Assembly: GCA_934667575.1 (NCBI GenBank)
Contig: CAKUME010000085.1
Span: 1-5,737, forward strand
Direction: 5' to 3'
DNA: 5,737 nucleotides
Source: an uncultured Eubacteriales bacterium
GTDB lineage: Bacteria > Bacillota > Clostridia > Oscillospirales > Acutalibacteraceae
Part shown: positions 5,183 through 5,737 of the stretch, one piece after another
Numbering within the stretch: the stretch's first letter is position 1
Layout: every line of letters begins with the position of its first letter
Notes under the pieces: generated by a model
What the model saw: only the letters and a program-made list of their open reading frames with translations
What the model was told of the DNA's origin: nothing
The model's database searches: none
Translations under genes and position numbers: made by a program

Positions 5183-5737
5183 TTATTCCGTTCGGCCCGC
5201 ACCGCGAAAATCCACACCGCCGCCGAACGGATGCACGATCACGCCGCTCACCGTTTTGCCAAAGCCGTAGGCGGTGCGCTGCGCATAGAGCGGACAAAAC
5301 GCACCGCTGCCCACAAGCAGCGTCTCCTGCGCCTGCGCCGCCGTTACGGGATTGTGCCCGCGCTGCGCCGTCCATTCGTCATATTCCGCCGAAACGTAGG
5401 CGGTGAGCGTTTGCGCCGCGTCCAAAAATGCCGCCGGATCGTCTTTTTCCGCGCGCACCGGCGCAAGGGCGATCGTATAGGTGCCCGCCTGAAGCCGGGC
5501 CTCGAGCGCCGCTTCGTCGGCGACCGTTTCAATGTTCAAATAGCACCCCAGCGCATTGCGCCAGTCCGTCAGCAGCCGGTTCACGAGCAGCCGGTTCTGC
5601 GGCGTGTCCACGCACAGCACCTGAAGTGCACCGACCGCATCCGTCTGCAATTCGTTCAGCCCCGCCGCAAGCAGCTCGGCGGGGGTCTGCGCCGACGCGG
5701 GCTGCGCGCACGCCCCCGCCCGGCTGCGATAGCTTCC
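5183..5737 (-). CDS. Probable peptide ABC transporter substrate-binding protein, C-terminal part, runs off right edge
   Basis: The frame is open from the right edge to TAA at 5183-5185, giving 184 visible residues without the N-terminus. The pattern resembles the C-terminal lobe of the family-5 (OppA/DppA-like) solute-binding proteins. NRLLTDWRNALGCYLNIETV followed by ARLQAGTYTIALAPV fits the segment where these proteins read like 'L..G+.+++..... L..G.+D+.L'. The end, with FCPLYAQRTAYGF then VSGVIVHPFGGGVDF, matches the usual 'PLY ... V.G+...+.G..DF' finish. Such proteins are exported, usually as lipoproteins, and deliver oligopeptides or similar solutes to an ABC permease; the signal peptide and lipobox would lie outside the window. 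No permease or ATPase gene is visible here. The gene sits 18 nt ahead of mnmE. Family assignment is from pattern memory and moderate; the substrate is unknown. Confidence 0.68.
   Translation of the reverse strand, partial: GSYRSRAGACAQPASAQTPAELLAAGLNELQTDAVGALQVLCVDTPQNRLLVNRLLTDWRNALGCYLNIETVADEAALEARLQAGTYTIALAPVRAEKDDPAAFLDAAQTLTAYVSAEYDEWTAQRGHNPVTAAQAQETLLVGSGAFCPLYAQRTAYGFGKTVSGVIVHPFGGGVDFRGAGRTE

Overview
The window looks like a piece of a chromosome from a GC-rich, low-oxygen-adapted Firmicute, probably class Clostridia and perhaps Oscillospirales. Three things point there: a 56-residue 2[4Fe-4S] ferredoxin very like the classical Clostridium pasteurianum type, a RicT/YaaT-family protein of the Firmicutes, and strong GGAGG-type ribosome binding sites throughout. 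The genus cannot be fixed from the sequence alone. Nearly all of it is conserved housekeeping DNA. I saw no mobile element, CRISPR array, tRNA or rRNA, and no convincing unknown system.

Layout. Two genes on the + strand occupy the left end. The first is the 3' part of ricT (yaaT), which runs in from the left edge. After an 83-bp gap holding a good extended -10 promoter comes the small ferredoxin gene (821-991), closed by a strong intrinsic terminator (about 1006-1050). The rest is on the - strand. Read in transcription order from the right edge, it holds the 3' end of a probable peptide-transporter substrate-binding protein gene (5183-5737, partial), mnmE (3800-5164), mnmG (1783-3726) and rsmG (1083-1796). 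The two sets converge on the terminator region at 992-1082.

How the genes work together. MnmE and MnmG form the enzyme complex that puts the (carboxymethyl)aminomethyl group on C5 of the wobble uridine of certain tRNAs. RsmG makes the m7G in the 530 loop of 16S rRNA. The mnmE-mnmG-rsmG order is a classic translation-fidelity cluster. The three genes are tightly packed: 18-nt gap, 73-nt gap with a hairpin, then a 14-nt overlap. RicT belongs to the Fe-S-binding RicA/RicF/RicT complex that assists RNase Y in mRNA maturation. The ferredoxin beside it is a low-potential electron carrier with its own promoter.

Points that deserve a second look are the TTG start of mnmG, a GC-rich hairpin without a U-tract between mnmE and mnmG, the transporter-like gene directly upstream of mnmE, a Cys-Pro-Cys at the MnmG active site, the non-conserved MnmG tail that carries the rsmG ribosome binding site, and a terminator whose stem is perfect only on one strand.
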